From contig NZ_BATM01000022.1 in NCBI RefSeq assembly GCF_000467185.1, positions 1-58,409 of the forward strand: a DNA stretch of 58,409 nucleotides, read 5' to 3'. Below, one piece after another: positions 36,877-46,227 of the stretch; the first letter of the stretch is position 1; the number at the start of each line of letters is the position of its first letter. Below the pieces are notes generated by a model, which was given only the letters and a program-made list of their open reading frames with translations, was not told the origin of the DNA and did not search any database. The translations under genes were made by a program, and so were the position numbers. Source of the DNA: Vibrio ezurae NBRC 102218. GTDB lineage: Bacteria > Pseudomonadota > Gammaproteobacteria > Enterobacterales > Vibrionaceae.

Positions 36877-37162
36877 GAATTCTTTATTATTATTGACAAT
36901 AGTGGGGGCTAATTTAATGCCTTTGCGAGGTTGCATGTGAGCAATACTTGTACAAAAGGCAATGATTTACGCGCCATCTTACCGACTCTTGATACAAATG
37001 TATAACTTGCCAATCAAGATAGTGAAACTTTTTTCGTCATTAGAGAATTTGTGGGTGATTTGTGCTTAACATGCTTGAAAAGCGATCCATTTTACGAGTT
37101 CTGCCGTAAACAGTGGGTGCATATTGCACTGTTATATCATTACTCGGAAAAAGGGATACATT

Positions 37163-37300
37163 ATGAAAATCGTGTTAATTATGATCTGTATGGGGTTTAT
37201 AGCGGGCTGTGCGCAGTCTACAGGGGATAACCTGTCTCAACAGGAGCGTCAGAACTTAGTTAAGTATACGCATTCTGACATGCAAGGTCGTAAAAGGTAA
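37163..37300 (+). CDS. Small lipoprotein (45 residues)
   Basis: Short gene with an AGGGAT ribosome site. The peptide begins MKIVLIMICMGFIAGC, a clear lipoprotein signal with Cys at 16, followed by a short polar tail rich in Gln, Ser and basic residues (QQERQNLVKYTH). It lies alone between rnb and deaD. No family is known to me. The mature part would be only 30 residues. Confidence 0.65.
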   Translation: MKIVLIMICMGFIAGCAQSTGDNLSQQERQNLVKYTHSDMQGRKR

Positions 37301-37570
37301 CTGCGTTTCGTACAATACCTTGGTGGCAAAATGAACAGCTCAGAATAGGGGATAAATGTTGATTTTGGAAGGTCGTAAAGGGGCGGATTTACTTGAATTT
37401 GTGATCTGATTCAATATTTTCTTGTAATTGTCTGATTTTTAGGGCAGAATTCGCCTCCTTATTTTGTCCCTAGCGGCTTGATGCGTTTTATATACTTTTC
37501 CTTCCGAATGGATTTAGTGTGTATTGCTGGATCGGTGTATGAATATTAGAGAGCACCTGGGACCGTATTA

Positions 37571-37618
37571 ATGAACACACTGACTATAGTGGGATCCCGA
37601 TGCAAGAATCTGAAATAA
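37571..37618 (+). other. Possible leader ORF overlapping the deaD start
   Basis: A 15-codon frame (MNTLTIVGSRCKNLK) starts 29 bases before the deaD ATG and ends inside deaD in another frame. The palindrome GGGATCCC (37591-37598) contains the deaD ribosome site. Either could affect deaD translation; both may be chance. Confidence 0.25.
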
Positions 37619-39498
37619 AATTCAGCGATTTAGAACTAAACCAACAAATCCTTTCTGCCCTTGATGAAATGGGTTTTGTTTCTCCAACTCCAATCCAATC
37701 AGCGTCTATTCCTTTTCTTCTTGAAGGTAGAGATGCACTAGGTAAAGCACAAACGGGTACTGGTAAAACAGCCGCTTTCTCGCTTCCTCTACTTAACAAA
37801 TTAGATTTAGACCAACGTAAACCTCAAGCGATCATTCTAGCCCCAACACGTGAGCTAGCGATTCAGGTTGCTGCTGAAATCAAAAACCTTGGCCGCAACA
37901 TCCGTGGTCTTAAAGTTCTTGAAATCTACGGTGGTACTTCTATCGTTGATCAAATGCGCGCCCTTAAAAACGGTACTCACATTGTTGTAGGTACTCCTGG
38001 CCGTGTTCAAGATTTGATTAACCGTGACCGTTTGCACCTAGACGAAGTGAAAACTTTCGTTCTTGATGAAGCAGACGAAATGCTAAACATGGGCTTTGTA
38101 GAAGACGTAACAGCAATCCTTGAGCACGCTCCAGCGACGGCTCAACGCGTACTGTTCTCTGCAACTATGCCTCCAATGCTTAAGAAAATTGTTGAGCGCT
38201 TCTTGCGTGATCCTGCGTTTGTTGACGTTGCGGGTAAAAACCACACGGTTGATAAAGTAGAGCAAAAATTCTGGGTTGTTAAAGGTATCGAGAAAGATGA
38301 AGCAATGACTCGTCTTCTTGAAACTGAAGAAACCGATGCGTCTATCGTATTCGTACGTACTCGCCAAGACACTGAGCGCGTTGCAGGCTACCTTGCTGAC
38401 CGCGGCTTCAAAGTTTCTGCACTACACGGTGACATTCCTCAGTCTCAACGTGAGCGCACTGTAGACAATATTAAACGTGGCGTAATCGACATTCTAGTGG
38501 CAACTGACGTTGTGGCTCGTGGTCTTGATGTGCCTCGTATTACTCACGTATTCAACTACGACATTCCATTTGATGTTGAGTCTTACATTCACCGTATTGG
38601 TCGTACTGGCCGTGCTGGACGTAAGGGTAAAGCGATCCTATTGGTTCGTACTAACCAAATGCGTATGCTTCGCACTATTGAGCGTGTAACTAAGTCATCT
38701 ATGGAAGAAATCCAACTTCCATTGCGTGACCAAGTAGCGGCGGCTCGTGTCACTAAGCTAGGTCTTGAACTTGCGGCTGATAAAGAACACAGCTCTGTAG
38801 AGAAATTCGCTGAGTTAGTTGAAACGCTACAAAATGATTTAGAAATTGACGCAGCAACACTTGCGGCAATCCTACTACGTCGTCAACAAGGCAAACGTCC
38901 TTTATTCTACGTAGGTGATGACCCAATGATCGCCGCTATCGAGCGCGATAAGAAACGTCGCACTGAACGCCGTGAAGGCGGTCGTGACGGAGGCCGCGAT
39001 GGTCGTCGTGAAGGTGGTCGTAGCTACGGCGGCGAAACTAAAGATTGGGATACATACCAACTGCAAGTGGGTCGTGACCAAGGCGTTCAAGTTAAAGACA
39101 TCGTTGGCGCTCTAGCAAACGAACTAGGTTTAACGAAAGGTTCTATTGGTGCAATCAAACTGGCTCAAGGCCATACGTTTGTTCAGCTTCCAAAAGCAAT
39201 GAACTCTGAAACTGCGGGTAAACTACGTAAACTGCGTATTCGTCAAAAAGAAACCGCTGCTGTAGTATGTGACTTTGATGACTTCCGTGAGTCTCGTGGT
39301 CCACGTCGCGATGGTGGTCCTCGTCGTGACGGTGGTAACCGTCGTGGTGGTGAAGGTCATCGTGGTAACCGTGAAGGCGGTGGCTACCGTGGTAACCGTG
39401 ACGGCGAACGTCGTTTCGACCGTAACCGTGGCAGCGAAAACCGTGGTAATGGTCCTCGTGGCGACCGTGGTCAATCTCGTCGCAACTCTGGCGAGTAA
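37600..39498 (+). CDS. deaD: DEAD-box RNA helicase (cold-shock type)
   Basis: ATP-dependent RNA helicase that acts in ribosome assembly and mRNA unwinding, especially in the cold. The 632-residue protein has a Q motif near 24-34, motif I AQTGTGKT (50-57), PTRELA, GTPGR, DEAD (156-159), SAT (187-189), then ARGLDVPR and HRIGRTGRAGR in the second RecA domain. A DbpA-like RNA-binding domain lies at about 485-560. The C-terminal tail (about 565-632) is an RGG/RGGN-rich, disordered RNA-binding region. About 300 bases of leader precede it, in keeping with the long regulated leader of E. coli deaD. Confidence 0.95.
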   Translation: MQESEIKFSDLELNQQILSALDEMGFVSPTPIQSASIPFLLEGRDALGKAQTGTGKTAAFSLPLLNKLDLDQRKPQAIILAPTRELAIQVAAEIKNLGRNIRGLKVLEIYGGTSIVDQMRALKNGTHIVVGTPGRVQDLINRDRLHLDEVKTFVLDEADEMLNMGFVEDVTAILEHAPATAQRVLFSATMPPMLKKIVERFLRDPAFVDVAGKNHTVDKVEQKFWVVKGIEKDEAMTRLLETEETDASIVFVRTRQDTERVAGYLADRGFKVSALHGDIPQSQRERTVDNIKRGVIDILVATDVVARGLDVPRITHVFNYDIPFDVESYIHRIGRTGRAGRKGKAILLVRTNQMRMLRTIERVTKSSMEEIQLPLRDQVAAARVTKLGLELAADKEHSSVEKFAELVETLQNDLEIDAATLAAILLRRQQGKRPLFYVGDDPMIAAIERDKKRRTERREGGRDGGRDGRREGGRSYGGETKDWDTYQLQVGRDQGVQVKDIVGALANELGLTKGSIGAIKLAQGHTFVQLPKAMNSETAGKLRKLRIRQKETAAVVCDFDDFRESRGPRRDGGPRRDGGNRRGGEGHRGNREGGGYRGNRDGERRFDRNRGSENRGNGPRGDRGQSRRNSGE

Positions 39499-39539
39499 TA
39501 TACTGTAGTGTAATTACAGACCAGTAATAAAATGTAAGA

Positions 39540-39570
39540 GCCGGGATACGTCAGTGTCCCGGCTTTTTTT
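39540..39570 (+). terminator. Terminator of deaD
   Basis: GC-rich stem (GCCGGGATA paired with TGTCCCGGC) followed by seven T, about 40 bases after the stop. Confidence 0.9.
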
Positions 39571-39759
39571 CGCCTGAAGAAATTGGCATTGCATTCTATA
39601 GCAACTAGTATGATTTAATATCCATTAAAACCGACCAATATAAGAGAGGCTTTGTGGCTCATTTAGCATTAAAAATGGTCTGTAGCCCTTTAAAACACTA
39701 AAAACGATTTTAATCTTTTTATTTTTAGAAAAAATTTTACGGCTAAATAAATTTGCAGA

Positions 39760-39773
39760 TTGATCTAGATCAA
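39760..39773. promoter_or_regulatory. FNR-type site upstream of ackA
   Basis: TTGAT-CTAG-ATCAA is an exact match to the FNR consensus (TTGAT-N4-ATCAA). It is centred about 120 bases before the ackA start. TATGAT at 39788-39793 could be the -10 box. It suggests oxygen-responsive expression of acetate kinase; binding is not shown. Confidence 0.65.
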
Positions 39774-39886
39774 AGTATCTTATTTTGTATGATTAATTGA
39801 TTAAAAAAAATTTGAATAAATTTCAAATTATTTGATAATCATGATTAAAGATTGAATGCCCCCCGTCTAATTTTAGGATTTAACTC

Positions 39887-41080
39887 ATGTCAAACAAGAA
39901 CGTACTCGTTATCAATTCAGGCAGCTCTTCGCTGAAGTTCGCTGTTATCGATTCTGAATCTGGTGAAGCGCTAGTAAGCGGACTAGGTGAGTGTTTCGGC
40001 CTTCCAGAAGCAACTATTGCTTGGAAATTCAATGGTGAGAAAACTGAACAAGCGATCACTGCACCAGACAACCATCACCAAGAAGCTATCAACCGTATCG
40101 TTAAGTTGATGGAAGAGTTAAGTCTAAAAGAGACTATCGTCGCTGTTGGACACCGTATCGTACACGGTGGTGAAAAATTCACTAGCACTGTTCGCATCGA
40201 TGACGCAGTACTTGCAGAAATCGAAAGCATTTCAGATCTAGCTCCACTGCATAACCCTGCTGGCGCTAAAGGCATCAAAGCGGCAATGGAAGCGTATCCT
40301 TCTCTTCCACAATTTGCTGTATTTGATACTGCTTTCCACCAAACAATGCCTAAGAAAGCATTTACTGGTTCTATCTCACACGAGCTTTACGACGAATACC
40401 GCATCCGTCGTTACGGCTTCCACGGTACTAGCCACTACTTCGTAAGCCAAGAAGCGGCGAAAGTGATTGGCAAATCTGTTGAAGAAAGTAACTTCATCAC
40501 TGTTCACCTAGGTAACGGCGCATCAGTATGTGCAATTGCAAATGGCAAATCTGTAGATACTTCAATGGGCTTCACTCCACAAGCTGGCCTAATGATGGGC
40601 ACACGTTGTGGTGACCTTGACCCTGGTGTTATCGAGTTCCTACTTAAGAAAGGTTGGACTCAAGAGAAAGTATTCGAAACGCTATACAAAAAATCAGGTT
40701 TCCTAGGTGTGTCTGGTCTAACTTCTGATGCTCGTGGCATCCTAGAAGCAATGGCTGAAGGTCACGAAGGTGCAACGCTTGCATTCCAAGTATTCACTTA
40801 CCGTGTAGCGAAATACATCGCTTCTTACCTAGTACCACTTAACGCTCTAGACGCGGTTATCTTCACTGGTGGTATCGGTGAAAACGCATTGGATATCCGT
40901 CGTGAAATCCTTGAGAACCTAAGCCTACTTGGCTTCACTGAAGATAAAGCAGGTAACGAAGCGGCACGCTTTGGCGCTGCTGGTCAAATCGGTGAATCTG
41001 CACTTCTTGGTGCTAAAGTATTGGTTATCCCAACAAACGAAGAGTTTGTTATTGCTAAAGAATCAGTAGAACGTATCTAG
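39887..41080 (+). CDS. ackA: Acetate kinase
   Basis: Interconverts acetyl phosphate and acetate with ATP. The 397-residue protein has LVINSGSSSLKF (about 5-16), GHRIVHGGEKF, DTAFHQTMP, RRYGFHGTSHYFV, HLGNGASVCAI, TRCGDLDPG and FTGGIGENA, all standard. An AGGA ribosome site precedes the ATG. Phosphotransacetylase (pta), usually next to ackA, is not here, so this may be a second ackA copy or a split pathway. The FNR-type palindrome upstream points to use in low oxygen. Confidence 0.95.
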   Translation: MSNKNVLVINSGSSSLKFAVIDSESGEALVSGLGECFGLPEATIAWKFNGEKTEQAITAPDNHHQEAINRIVKLMEELSLKETIVAVGHRIVHGGEKFTSTVRIDDAVLAEIESISDLAPLHNPAGAKGIKAAMEAYPSLPQFAVFDTAFHQTMPKKAFTGSISHELYDEYRIRRYGFHGTSHYFVSQEAAKVIGKSVEESNFITVHLGNGASVCAIANGKSVDTSMGFTPQAGLMMGTRCGDLDPGVIEFLLKKGWTQEKVFETLYKKSGFLGVSGLTSDARGILEAMAEGHEGATLAFQVFTYRVAKYIASYLVPLNALDAVIFTGGIGENALDIRREILENLSLLGFTEDKAGNEAARFGAAGQIGESALLGAKVLVIPTNEEFVIAKESVERI

Positions 41081-41105
41081 TCTACTTTTGATTTCGGTAT
41101 AAATG

Positions 41106-41135
41106 AAAGCGAGCTTATTTTAAGCTCGCTTTTTG
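41106..41135. terminator. Terminator of ackA
   Basis: Perfect 12-bp arms (41106-41117 and 41121-41132) followed by T on the plus strand. It lies between convergent genes and may also slow readthrough from the LysR gene. Confidence 0.85.
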
Positions 41136-41209
41136 CGTTTTTTAACACGCTAGAATAAGCACTTATTTAGTACGGTTAGCATTATGCCTGCCATCGTAAT
41201 GATGAAAAT

Positions 41210-42124
41210 TTAAGGTGCGCCAAGTGCTCGGTTGATAAAATCGATAAACAAACGAAGTCTTTCTGGTAGGTATTTCATTTGTGCGTATTGCATCAAAATA
41301 TTGCCATGATAATTGCCTGTAAGCGTCCAATCCTCTAATACTTGTACAACTTCACCATTTTCTAGTGCATTTTCCACCACAAAATCATGAAACAACCCAA
41401 TCCCCAGGTGCGACTTTACGCCTTCAAACCTTAACTGTGCTTGGTTGACGGCATAGCGGCCAGATACGGTAACAGATTGAGACTCGTCTCCTTTATGGAA
41501 GGTCCACACATTATCGTGTTCTGTTTCTGCTAAATATAAACAGTTGTGGCGCAGCAGGTCACTTGGCTGTTTAGGAATGCCATGCTTCATTAAGTAAGGT
41601 TTAGAGGCGCACAGTAATAGATGGGTTTGACCTAACTCTTTGAGTACGAGATGTTCATCAGGATCTTTTGATAGACGAAAGGCAATATCAATGCCTTGTT
41701 TGTGAATGTCGACGGAGCCATCAATGGCACGGGCTTTTATCTGTATCTCTGGGTAGCGTTTTAAAAATTCGATGATCAATGGTTGTAGCACAAGGCTCAG
41801 CAATGCCTCCGGTGCCGAGATCATGATACTGCCCTGAGGCTTTAGATGCAGGTTGGATGAGAGTTCAACCGCTTGCTCGGCCGCATACAACATTTGAATC
41901 GCTTGTTCGTAGACCTTTTCGCCTTCTTCGGTAATCCGAAGGTTACGTGTAGTACGTTCAATCAGCTTCACTTCTAATGCTTTTTCTAAGCGCGATATCG
42001 TTTTTGAAACCGCAGACGGCGTCATAGATAAACTATTGGCTGCATTAGTGAAATTTCCTTGCTGCACCACTAAAGTATAAGTTGCAAGATCAGGGAGTAA
42101 CGCAACGAGCTGACTGGTTTTCAT
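41210..42124 (-). CDS. LysR-family transcriptional regulator
   Basis: A 304-residue LysR regulator of the CrgA/DmlR-like group. The N-terminal HTH reads FTNAANSLSMTPSAVSKTIS, followed by RLEKALEVKLIERTTRNLRIT (about 26-67). The effector domain includes GSIMISAPEALLS and GIDIAFRLSKDPDEHLV. It is divergent from kbl-tdh with a 163-base gap, so those genes and itself are the natural candidate targets. Effector unknown. Confidence 0.9.
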   Translation of the reverse strand: MKTSQLVALLPDLATYTLVVQQGNFTNAANSLSMTPSAVSKTISRLEKALEVKLIERTTRNLRITEEGEKVYEQAIQMLYAAEQAVELSSNLHLKPQGSIMISAPEALLSLVLQPLIIEFLKRYPEIQIKARAIDGSVDIHKQGIDIAFRLSKDPDEHLVLKELGQTHLLLCASKPYLMKHGIPKQPSDLLRHNCLYLAETEHDNVWTFHKGDESQSVTVSGRYAVNQAQLRFEGVKSHLGIGLFHDFVVENALENGEVVQVLEDWTLTGNYHGNILMQYAQMKYLPERLRLFIDFINRALGAP

Positions 42125-42287
42125 TATTTGTGCCTTGAATTCATAAATGATTTTCCATTGAGGGCATTATACTCCTTGAAGGTTTGAACTAGAATCTCTT
42201 TACACTGTAAATCATCAACAAAGACTGGGTTTAAGCTCGTAATTATTTAGACTTAAACATCTCTGTATTGAAAGGATCGATAGCATT

Positions 42288-43484
42288 ATGTCTTCAGCGT
42301 TTTATAAACAAATTCAAAACCAAATCGAAGAAGTGAAATCTGAAGGCTTGTATAAGTCTGAACGAGTGATCACATCACAACAACAAGCGTCTGTGTCTAT
42401 TTCGACAGGTGAAGATGTACTGAACTTCTGTGCGAACAACTACCTTGGCCTTGCTAACCACCCTGAACTTATTAAAGCTGCTCAGTCGGGTATGGATGAG
42501 TACGGTTTTGGTATGGCATCTGTACGTTTTATCTGTGGTACGCAAGATATTCATAAGCAATTAGAAGACAAGCTATCTACTTTCTTAGGCATGGAAGATA
42601 CGATTCTTTATACTTCTTGTTTTGATGCGAATGCGGGTTTGTTTGAAACCATCCTTGGTAAAGAAGACGCCATCATTTCTGATGCCCTTAACCACGCATC
42701 CATCATTGACGGCGTGCGTTTGTGTAAAGCGATGCGTTTTCGCTACGCTAACAACAACATGAGTGAGCTTGAACAGCAACTTATCGATGCTGATGCAGCG
42801 GGCGCTCGTCACAAGCTAATCGTTACCGATGGCGTATTCTCAATGGACGGTGTAGTTGCAAACCTACCGGCTATCTGTGATTTGGCAGACAAATACAACG
42901 CACTAGTGATGGTTGATGACTCTCACGCTGTCGGCTTTATGGGCGAAACAGGCGCTGGTACTCACGACTACCATAATGTGATGGATCGCATCGATATCAT
43001 CACAGGTACATTGGGCAAAGCGATGGGCGGCGCATCAGGCGGTTATACTTCAGGTAAAAAAGAAGTGATTGACTGGCTACGTCAACGTTCTCGTCCGTAC
43101 CTTTTCTCAAACTCAGTGGCTCCTGCGATTGTGTCAGCGTCACTGCGCGTGATTGATCTTTTGCAAGAAAGTGGCGATCTACGTACGCACCTTTGGGAGA
43201 ACGCTGCTCATTTCCGTACTCGTATGGAAGCTGCTGGTTTTACTATGGGCGGTGCGGATCATGCCATCATCCCTATTATGCTAGGTGACGCTAAAGTGGC
43301 GGCCGAATTTGCAGAACGTGCATTGGAAAAAGGCATCTATGTTGTCGGCTTCTCATTCCCTGTAGTGCCAAAAGGCCAAGCACGTATTCGTACTCAAATG
43401 TCCGCAGCGCACTCACGTGAACAGCTAGATCGCGCTATTGATGTGTTTATTGAAGTGGGTCGTGATATGGAGCTGATCAAATAA
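42288..43484 (+). CDS. kbl: Glycine C-acetyltransferase (2-amino-3-ketobutyrate CoA ligase)
   Basis: Pyridoxal-phosphate enzyme that cleaves 2-amino-3-ketobutyrate with CoA to glycine and acetyl-CoA. The 398-residue protein has [14 protein letters not shown] (about 46-59), [13 protein letters not shown], and the PLP-binding Lys in [15 protein letters not shown] (about 241-255). A GGATCG sequence precedes the ATG. Its stop codon overlaps the tdh start (TAATG), so the two are translationally coupled and act as a two-step pathway. Confidence 0.97.
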   Translation: MSSAFYKQIQNQIEEVKSEGLYKSERVITSQQQASVSISTGEDVLNFCANNYLGLANHPELIKAAQSGMDEYGFGMASVRFICGTQDIHKQLEDKLSTFLGMEDTILYTSCFDANAGLFETILGKEDAIISDALNHASIIDGVRLCKAMRFRYANNNMSELEQQLIDADAAGARHKLIVTDGVFSMDGVVANLPAICDLADKYNALVMVDDSHAVGFMGETGAGTHDYHNVMDRIDIITGTLGKAMGGASGGYTSGKKEVIDWLRQRSRPYLFSNSVAPAIVSASLRVIDLLQESGDLRTHLWENAAHFRTRMEAAGFTMGGADHAIIPIMLGDAKVAAEFAERALEKGIYVVGFSFPVVPKGQARIRTQMSAAHSREQLDRAIDVFIEVGRDMELIK

Positions 43485-44515
43485 TGAAGATTAAAGCGCT
43501 CTCTAAATTAAAGCCAGAAGAAGGCATTTGGATGAACGAAGTCGATATGCCCGAAATGGGGCATAACGACCTTTTGATTAAAATTAAGAAAACCGCAATT
43601 TGTGGCACCGACGTGCACATCTACAACTGGGACGAATGGTCACAAAACACCATTCCTGTGCCTATGGTGGTCGGTCACGAATACGTGGGCGAGGTTGTGG
43701 CGATTGGTCAAGAAGTTCGCGGCTTTGAAATTGGCGATCGCGTATCAGGTGAAGGACACATCACTTGTGGTCACTGTCGTAACTGTCGTGGCGGCCGTAC
43801 GCACCTTTGTCGTAACACTATCGGTGTAGGTGTTAACCGTACAGGTTCGTTCTCTGAATACTTAGTGATCCCGGCATTTAATGCTTTTAAGATCCCTGAC
43901 GGCATTTCAGATGATCTTGCTGCAATCTTTGACCCATTTGGTAATGCGGTACACTCAGCATTGTCATTTGACTTAGTGGGTGAAGATGTTCTGATCACAG
44001 GCGCAGGCCCAATTGGTATCATGGCGGCGGCCGTTGCCAAACATGTTGGTGCACGTCACGTAGTCATTACCGATGTGAACGAATACCGCCTTGATTTAGC
44101 GCGTCAAATGGGTGTGACCCGCGCGGTAAACGTGGCTAAAGAAGACCTTAAAGACGTAATGGCTGAGCTTAATATGAGCGAAGGGTTTGATGTAGGCTTA
44201 GAAATGTCAGGCGTTCAAATGGCATTTAAGAGTATGCTAGAAGCGATGAACCACGGTGGTCGTGTTGCATTGCTTGGCATTCCACCATCAGACATGGGCA
44301 TTGATTGGAACCAAGTGATCTTCAAAGGTCTAGTGATCAAAGGGATTTACGGAAGAGAAATGTTCGAAACTTGGTATAAGATGGCAAGCTTGATTCAATC
44401 AGGCTTAGATTTGACGCCAATCATTACTCACAACTTCAAGATTGATGACTTCCAAAAAGGCTTTGACGCTATGCGTAGCGGGGCTTCCGGTAAAGTTATC
44501 CTTGATTGGGAATAA
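43484..44515 (+). CDS. tdh: L-threonine 3-dehydrogenase
   Basis: Oxidises L-threonine to 2-amino-3-ketobutyrate with NAD. The 343-residue medium-chain zinc dehydrogenase has the catalytic zinc ligands in [13 protein letters not shown] (from Cys38) and GHEYVGEV, the four structural-zinc Cys in [15 protein letters not shown] (about 93-107), and the NAD fold motif [10 protein letters not shown] (about 173-182). It follows kbl directly in the order seen in E. coli. Confidence 0.97.
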   Translation: MKIKALSKLKPEEGIWMNEVDMPEMGHNDLLIKIKKTAICGTDVHIYNWDEWSQNTIPVPMVVGHEYVGEVVAIGQEVRGFEIGDRVSGEGHITCGHCRNCRGGRTHLCRNTIGVGVNRTGSFSEYLVIPAFNAFKIPDGISDDLAAIFDPFGNAVHSALSFDLVGEDVLITGAGPIGIMAAAVAKHVGARHVVITDVNEYRLDLARQMGVTRAVNVAKEDLKDVMAELNMSEGFDVGLEMSGVQMAFKSMLEAMNHGGRVALLGIPPSDMGIDWNQVIFKGLVIKGIYGREMFETWYKMASLIQSGLDLTPIITHNFKIDDFQKGFDAMRSGASGKVILDWE

Positions 44516-44578
44516 GACACATCAATCTTTTTCTGTGTGGTGTTATCACTGACACAGTCTAAGATTTCAGTGACTTTA

Positions 44579-44612
44579 AAATGGCTCCAAAGATCTTTGG
44601 GGCCATTTTTCG
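44579..44612 (+). terminator. Terminator of kbl-tdh
   Basis: Self-complementary stretch 44579-44608 (15-base arms, one G-U pair) ending in a T-run, about 65 bases after the stop. Beyond it lie only AT-rich upstream sequences, including an AAATAC-N5-GTATTT repeat at 44736-44752 of unknown role. Confidence 0.85.
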
Positions 44613-44811
44613 TTTTACCGCAACATTTCTTGCCTTATCGACGAGATACCTTCTCACACCGATCTTCCGATAGCACAGTTTCTTCTTTTCTTACATTGCA
44701 CACCTTCAAACCGTAATTAATTGAATTTTATCTGGAAATACAAACCGTATTTGAGTGATAATGTTTTTCAATTGTTATTGATTTGTTGTTTTTGTAATTA
44801 AGGGAGTAATT

Positions 44812-45279
44812 ATGAGCACAGAAGGAAAGAGCTATAATTTTAATACACCGCAACGCTTGTTTGTCGGTTATACGTTAGCTGTGTTAGTGGATTTAACCGT
44901 ACTGAATTTCTTTGACGAGTATTGCCAGTACGTCAACATTGAGTCGTTTACCATCTCTTTCATTGCTGCAATCTTGCTCCAACTATTGCTTAAATTATCC
45001 ATAGGATTGGAACACAAGCTCGCAAACTATTTTAAATCGAAGCCCGGCACGGCTCCAAAAATCTACCGAGGTGTTTCTACCTATATCATCCTTGTAGGCT
45101 CTAAATTTGTAATGCTAGAAGCCATCAACATTATTTTTGGTGACAAAGTACAGTTTACGGGTCCATTTAATGGGGTTGTCGCCTTCTTCGCGGTGGTCTT
45201 TGCAATATTGATTGCTGAAGTGATTGTATCGAAGATCTACTTTGCTCTTGATGACACAGAAAAAGCGCAGACAACATAG
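44812..45279 (+). CDS. Integral membrane protein, unknown
   Basis: A 155-residue protein with about four hydrophobic segments: near 16-33 (LFVGYTLAVLVDLTVLNFF), 45-62 (FTISFIAAILLQLLLKLSI), 88-108 (YIILVGSKFVMLEAINIIFG) and 119-143 (VVAFFAVVFAILIAEVIVSKIYFAL). The N- and C-termini are polar. A GGGAG ribosome site is clear. I do not recognise a family, and the gene stands alone. Confidence 0.7.
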   Translation: MSTEGKSYNFNTPQRLFVGYTLAVLVDLTVLNFFDEYCQYVNIESFTISFIAAILLQLLLKLSIGLEHKLANYFKSKPGTAPKIYRGVSTYIILVGSKFVMLEAINIIFGDKVQFTGPFNGVVAFFAVVFAILIAEVIVSKIYFALDDTEKAQTT

Positions 45280-45344
45280 AGGGGATTTAAGCGCTGTTAG
45301 AAAGGTGCTTTTTGATGCTTCTATTGCGTTCAAGTATAAAATCC

Positions 45345-45386
45345 ATCGCTGAATACTGCCTGTCGTAGAGAGCAGTATTCAGCGAT
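45345..45386. terminator. Hairpin between convergent genes
   Basis: Perfect 15-bp arms (45345-45359 and 45372-45386) with a 12-base loop. T-rich sequence on both sides fits a shared bidirectional terminator. Confidence 0.75.
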
Positions 45387-45429
45387 GATTTATTTGATCG
45401 TCTGCTAACAAATTTTACGTTATGTCTAT

Positions 45430-46014
45430 TTAAAAACGATAACCTAATGTTAGTGACGTTTGTTGGTGACTGGTATCTAGGTTTGAGCGGTTGTATGACA
45501 CGCCAATCACATAGACATCTTCGATAATAATATCTGCGCCGACACCGTAGGCTAAACCTGCTTGGCTGTTTATCTTTTTACCGTCGTCAGTATTGAAGGT
45601 ACTGTTTGCCGCGTGATCTTGTTCGAGTTTATAGGATTCAACAGCAAGACCTAGCATAGCGTAGGGTGTCATCCTTACTTTCCCTGATAGGTTTTCAATA
45701 GGGTAGCCAAGTTTACCCATTAATCGGGTGTTGATTGCCCAACCATCAGCGGTGTCACCTTGTGAGTTGCTATGGAAATTAGATTCATCAAAAGAAGCGT
45801 AAGTACCCGCTAAGTTGATACTGGCGTATTTGTTGAAGCCAAATTCAGCTCCCAATGTGCCACCATAGACACTAAATCTTGGGTTATGAAAGTTAGATGA
45901 GATATTGCTAGCACCAGCAAAAACGGTGATACGCCCTGAGTCTTTGTCGTCAGCGGCGTGGGCTGTGATGGAGAATGAGCTAATGACTAAAATAGCTAAT
46001 AGTTTCTTGTTCAT
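45430..46014 (-). CDS. Outer-membrane beta-barrel protein
   Basis: A 194-residue protein with a signal peptide (LVISSFSITAHA, cleaved after about 20) and alternating beta-strand sequence, ending in the outer-membrane signature TSLTLGYRF with C-terminal Phe. It resembles small OmpA/OmpW-like eight-stranded barrels. YASINLAGTYASF and MTPYAMLGLAVESYKL are typical strands. Function unknown; it may be a porin-like or structural protein. Confidence 0.75.
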   Translation of the reverse strand: MNKKLLAILVISSFSITAHAADDKDSGRITVFAGASNISSNFHNPRFSVYGGTLGAEFGFNKYASINLAGTYASFDESNFHSNSQGDTADGWAINTRLMGKLGYPIENLSGKVRMTPYAMLGLAVESYKLEQDHAANSTFNTDDGKKINSQAGLAYGVGADIIIEDVYVIGVSYNRSNLDTSHQQTSLTLGYRF

Positions 46015-46227
46015 GGATTGCTTCCGTACAATTTTGGTTTGCGCGGCGTCATTTTGATTAGAGTGTTACAAAAAATGTCAGGGTGAAGTCAATACTATAC
46101 TTGTTTTGCTTCATTTAATGAGAAATTCTGGTGATAGTAATTATTTATCTATTAAATCAATGGAATAAGATTATTTGTGGAATGTAGTATCAACTTTTTG
46201 ATTGATGACTAATATCCTCCTGCTCCC

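Noticed and set aside
39260..39490. Long frames on both strands within the deaD 3' end
   Set aside because: They are shadows of the repetitive CGT/GGT codons encoding the RGG-rich tail.
44736..44752. AAATAC-N5-GTATTT repeat upstream of the membrane protein gene
   Set aside because: Short and AT-rich, so a chance match is likely; no known regulator motif fits it.
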